This document shows, piece by piece, positions 61,874 to 64,000 of a stretch of DNA of 64,000 nucleotides. Made by a program: the position numbers and the translations under genes. Source of the DNA: JBFJKD01 sp038106145 (GTDB lineage Bacteria > Pseudomonadota > Gammaproteobacteria > Pseudomonadales > Porticoccaceae); contig JAYODD010000001.1 of assembly GCA_038106145.1 (NCBI GenBank), positions 62,001 to 126,000 on the forward strand. Reading direction: 5' to 3'. Each line of letters begins with the position of its first letter. The first letter of the stretch is position 1. The notes below the pieces were generated by a model that saw only the letters and a program-made list of their open reading frames with translations, had not been told where the DNA came from and searched no databases.

Positions 61874-62423
61874 GTTGATTCCCGGCAGTTCCCTCCCCAA
61901 CTCCGCGCCAGTTACTCCCGAGTTACAACAGGATATCGAACAGTTTTTGTATCGCGAAGCCGCACTGCTCGACAACCGGGAATTTGAGGAGTGGTACGAT
62001 TTGCTCGCGGACGACATTCACTATTACATGCCGACGCGCTATACGCGCACCCGGCGCGAAACAGCCAAGGAATTTTCACAACCCGACGAAGCGGCGTTAT
62101 TTGATGAAGATAAGGCCAGCATGGGCCTGCGTATTCGTCGCCTGGCGACAGGCATGGCCTGGGCTGAAGAGCCGCCATCGCGCACCCGCCGTATGGTCAG
62201 CAATGTGCAGATTTACCCCACGGACAGGGCCGATCAATATGAGGTCGAATGTTGCTTTATGCTGTACCGCAATCGCCTCGAACGTCAGACCGATATCTTT
62301 GTGGGTGCGCGCCGCGATTTGTTGCGACGCAGCGATAATACCCAGGGGTGGATGATTGCGCGCAGGGTGATTGTGCTGGATCAGGGTATGCTGCTGGCTA
62401 ACAATATGAGTGTCTTTTTTTAG
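61866..62423 (+). CDS. Aromatic ring-hydroxylating dioxygenase, beta subunit
   Basis: 185 aa small subunit of the SnoaL-like/NTF2 fold. Marks are EQFLYREAALLDNREFEEWYDLLADDIHYYMP near the N-terminus and a C-terminal RRVIVLDQGMLLANNMSVFF, both typical of Rieske beta chains. It holds the alpha3beta3 assembly together and has no catalytic residues. Its start overlaps the alpha stop, so the two are made in step. No ferredoxin, reductase or cis-diol dehydrogenase follows. Confidence 0.93.
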   Translation: MLKLIPGSSLPNSAPVTPELQQDIEQFLYREAALLDNREFEEWYDLLADDIHYYMPTRYTRTRRETAKEFSQPDEAALFDEDKASMGLRIRRLATGMAWAEEPPSRTRRMVSNVQIYPTDRADQYEVECCFMLYRNRLERQTDIFVGARRDLLRRSDNTQGWMIARRVIVLDQGMLLANNMSVFF

Positions 62424-62990
62424 CGCTTTGCTGGCTTTGTGGCCCTGGCTGGCAACGGTGTAGCGAGCTGTTACCTTTGCGAGCAACCCGTGTTGCGCAT
62501 CCATTATGGTTTAATTTGGCGTTTACACCCAAGCAGATCCGGCAAACGAACAAGCTGGTACGTTTGCAAAATAATTTAAAGCAAGGACTTTTGCTGATAA
62601 CTACCACGGAGCCTGTCTCGTCTGTTCGCGTTTGATCATCGCTGCGAAAGGTTGCAAACAGGTGAAATTGGTGCTGCCAATCTGTTTATGTTTTTGATTA
62701 AATTCCGTGCTTAGCCTGGTGTTCATCGCAATATTATTTTTCCTGTCGTTAAAGTCAAAAAATTATTCCCCGGCTAGTTAAAGTGATTTCTTGAAAAAGC
62801 GGTCGGAGTGGGTAATTCTTAACAAAAAAATGTATGACTAGTGTTAAGTGTTTTTGTGATTGGCGCGAAATGCCCGAAATTCATAGATAAAACAACCGCA
62901 TATATGTAATAATCGACCTGGCATTAACGATTTTGCCTGTAAAAATCACATGGCAAGCAATTGTCGAATAAAAAACGAGAGGAATCACCA
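62424..62990. other. AT-rich intergenic region before the mechanosensitive channel gene
   Basis: 567 bases, clearly richer in A and T than the rest of the window. I see no gene or RNA. A 7-base inverted repeat (CTTAACA 62818-62824, TGTTAAG 62842-62848) with a 17-base spacer is the only ordered element and might be a regulator site. The right end carries a good ribosome binding site (GAGAGG) for the next gene. Confidence 0.5.
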
Positions 62991-64000
62991 ATGGATTACA
63001 TCACGGGGTTTTGGGAACAATATGGTGGCGCGGTGGTAAATTTCGGAGTCGCGCTGGTCTTTTTGTTAGGTTTTTATATTGCGGCTCGCATAGTTCGAGC
63101 AATTATTAAAAAAGTTATGCTAAAAACCGAACTGGATAATCGCTTTGCCGAGACAGTTGGATTGAAAGACGGGTTTCCCGTTGAAAGTGTGGCCGGGGGT
63201 GTAGCGTTTTGGGTAATCATGACCTACGGCATTCTAACATTTTTCGATAAGCTCAATTTACAAAGCGTAGCCCAACCAATCGGTACGTTCCTCACTGAAA
63301 TATTTGCGTTTCTTCCCAAGCTTGGCGCGGCGGTGGGGTTATTAATCATCGCATGGGTTCTGGCGAGCTTGTTAAAATTATTTATCAATAAACTTGCCGG
63401 ACTGTTCGGTGTGGATAAACGCCTGAACGAGCTTGACGACACCGGCTCGGAAGAATTTACCGTCAGCGACTCGCTGGCGACTGCTGGTTACTGGTTTGTC
63501 TTCCTGTTATTTTTGCCGATGATACTCGGTGCGTTGCAAATGCAGGGCCTGGTAACTCCTTTGCAGGATATGTTCAGTAAAGTGTTTACCTATATGCCCA
63601 ATATCGTGTCGGCGCTACTGATATTTGTGGTGGGGTCTTTCGTGGGCCGTATAGTACGCAAAATTGTAAGTAGTTTACTGGTGGCGGCGGGCGCAGACGG
63701 GCTGAGCGAAAAACTCGGTCTACAGCAAAAAATATCTGCCCTGGTCGGTACACTGGCATTCACGGTGATCATGCTGTTGGTGGTAGTACAGTCGCTGGAC
63801 GCGCTAAAAATTGAAGCAGTGTCCGCTCCGGCTAAGAATATGATCGAGATGATCTTCCTTGCAGTACCGGGCATTATTTCGGCGGTACTGGTACTCGCCA
63901 TTTCCTATTTTGTCGGTAAATTACTCGCCGGGTTGGTGAGTGATTTACTGTCGTCCGCCGGGTTCAATAACGTGACGACAAAAATGGGTATTCGCGCGGA
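62991..64000 (+). CDS. Mechanosensitive channel-like membrane protein with repeated TM-helix modules, partial
   Basis: Begins at the ATG at 62991 (MDYITGFWEQYGGAVVNFG) and is open to the window edge, about 336 codons. It contains repeated units of a long hydrophobic helix followed by a charged stretch: PKLGAAVGLLIIAWVLASLLKLF, then MPNIVSALLIFVVGSFVGRIVRK, then VPGIISAVLVLAISYFVGKLL. This repeat is that of the conserved TM_helix domain found in small-conductance mechanosensitive channel relatives. The C-terminal part, where an MscS core would be, is not seen. GAGAGG lies before the start. Confidence 0.85.
   Translation, partial: MDYITGFWEQYGGAVVNFGVALVFLLGFYIAARIVRAIIKKVMLKTELDNRFAETVGLKDGFPVESVAGGVAFWVIMTYGILTFFDKLNLQSVAQPIGTFLTEIFAFLPKLGAAVGLLIIAWVLASLLKLFINKLAGLFGVDKRLNELDDTGSEEFTVSDSLATAGYWFVFLLFLPMILGALQMQGLVTPLQDMFSKVFTYMPNIVSALLIFVVGSFVGRIVRKIVSSLLVAAGADGLSEKLGLQQKISALVGTLAFTVIMLLVVVQSLDALKIEAVSAPAKNMIEMIFLAVPGIISAVLVLAISYFVGKLLAGLVSDLLSSAGFNNVTTKMGIRA

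Noticed and set aside
62398..62607. Short minus-strand open frame after the dioxygenase beta gene (69 codons)
   Set aside because: No ribosome binding site, no motif, overlaps the beta gene end and AT-rich non-coding DNA.
1..64000. CRISPR array, insertion sequence, integrase, prophage or toxin-antitoxin module
   Set aside because: No regularly spaced direct repeats, transposase motifs or phage genes were seen anywhere in the window.

Overview
The window is a chromosomal contig piece from a GC-rich gammaproteobacterium. Gene order in two blocks matches, from memory, the Pseudomonas layout: ychF-pth-rplY-prs-tRNA-ispE-lolB-TPR next to divergent hemA-prfA-prmC, and gatCAB next to divergent mreBCD-maf-rng-yhdP-nit. 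The content (TonB receptor, two Rieske oxygenase systems, NAD-linked formate dehydrogenase) suggests an aerobic, probably marine or aquatic member of the Pseudomonadales/Cellvibrionales area (Halieaceae or Spongiibacteraceae-like). The lineage is inference. One run of ten Ns (40930-40939) shows a scaffold join.

Layout. 1-9377: translation, PRPP, isoprenoid, lipoprotein-sorting and tetrapyrrole housekeeping genes, ending in a bidirectional terminator. 9510-20414: mixed single genes (GST, lipoprotein, PilZ, MATE pump, membrane-bound FMN glutamate-synthase-like protein, DoxX, DEAD-box helicase, AsmA-like protein, FadB-like beta-oxidation enzyme, PA4642-family protein). 20428-33147: gatCAB facing mreBCD-maf-rng-yhdP-nit. 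33182-34282: secreted MsrB-like protein and a PilH-like response regulator. 34716-40844: complete fdsGBACD formate dehydrogenase operon. 40991-46632: Fur-box-controlled FecA-like TonB receptor, divergent from a tandem pair of exported aspartoacylase-like metallohydrolases.

The accessory core is 46792-55830. A six-gene operon on the minus strand reads Rieske oxygenase, degenerate LigB-like protein, SDR, meta-cleavage-type hydrolase, intact LigB extradiol dioxygenase, and an alpha/beta-hydrolase-fold protein whose nucleophile serine is alanine. It is divergent from a two-gene trpB-trpA-like operon that lacks other trp genes and has an altered TrpB segment. A haem-oxygenase-like diiron protein converges on the operon's 3' end. 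Several members come as an intact plus a catalytically altered version, and the Rieske protein lacks the usual bridging aspartate. I read this as a ring-oxidation and ring-cleavage pathway for an unknown, possibly nitrogen-containing aromatic. It is the best candidate here for an undescribed system.

56013-62423 holds small envelope proteins, a CinA-like amidohydrolase, a divergon built around two different rhodanese fusions (ArsR-rhodanese repressor; fatty-acid-hydroxylase-family protein plus TVP38-rhodanese) with a palindromic operator candidate, and a two-subunit Rieske dioxygenase (alpha, beta) without its electron-transfer partners. The window ends inside a mechanosensitive-channel-like gene. 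Apart from the one tRNA I saw no rRNA, CRISPR array, insertion sequence, prophage or replication origin.
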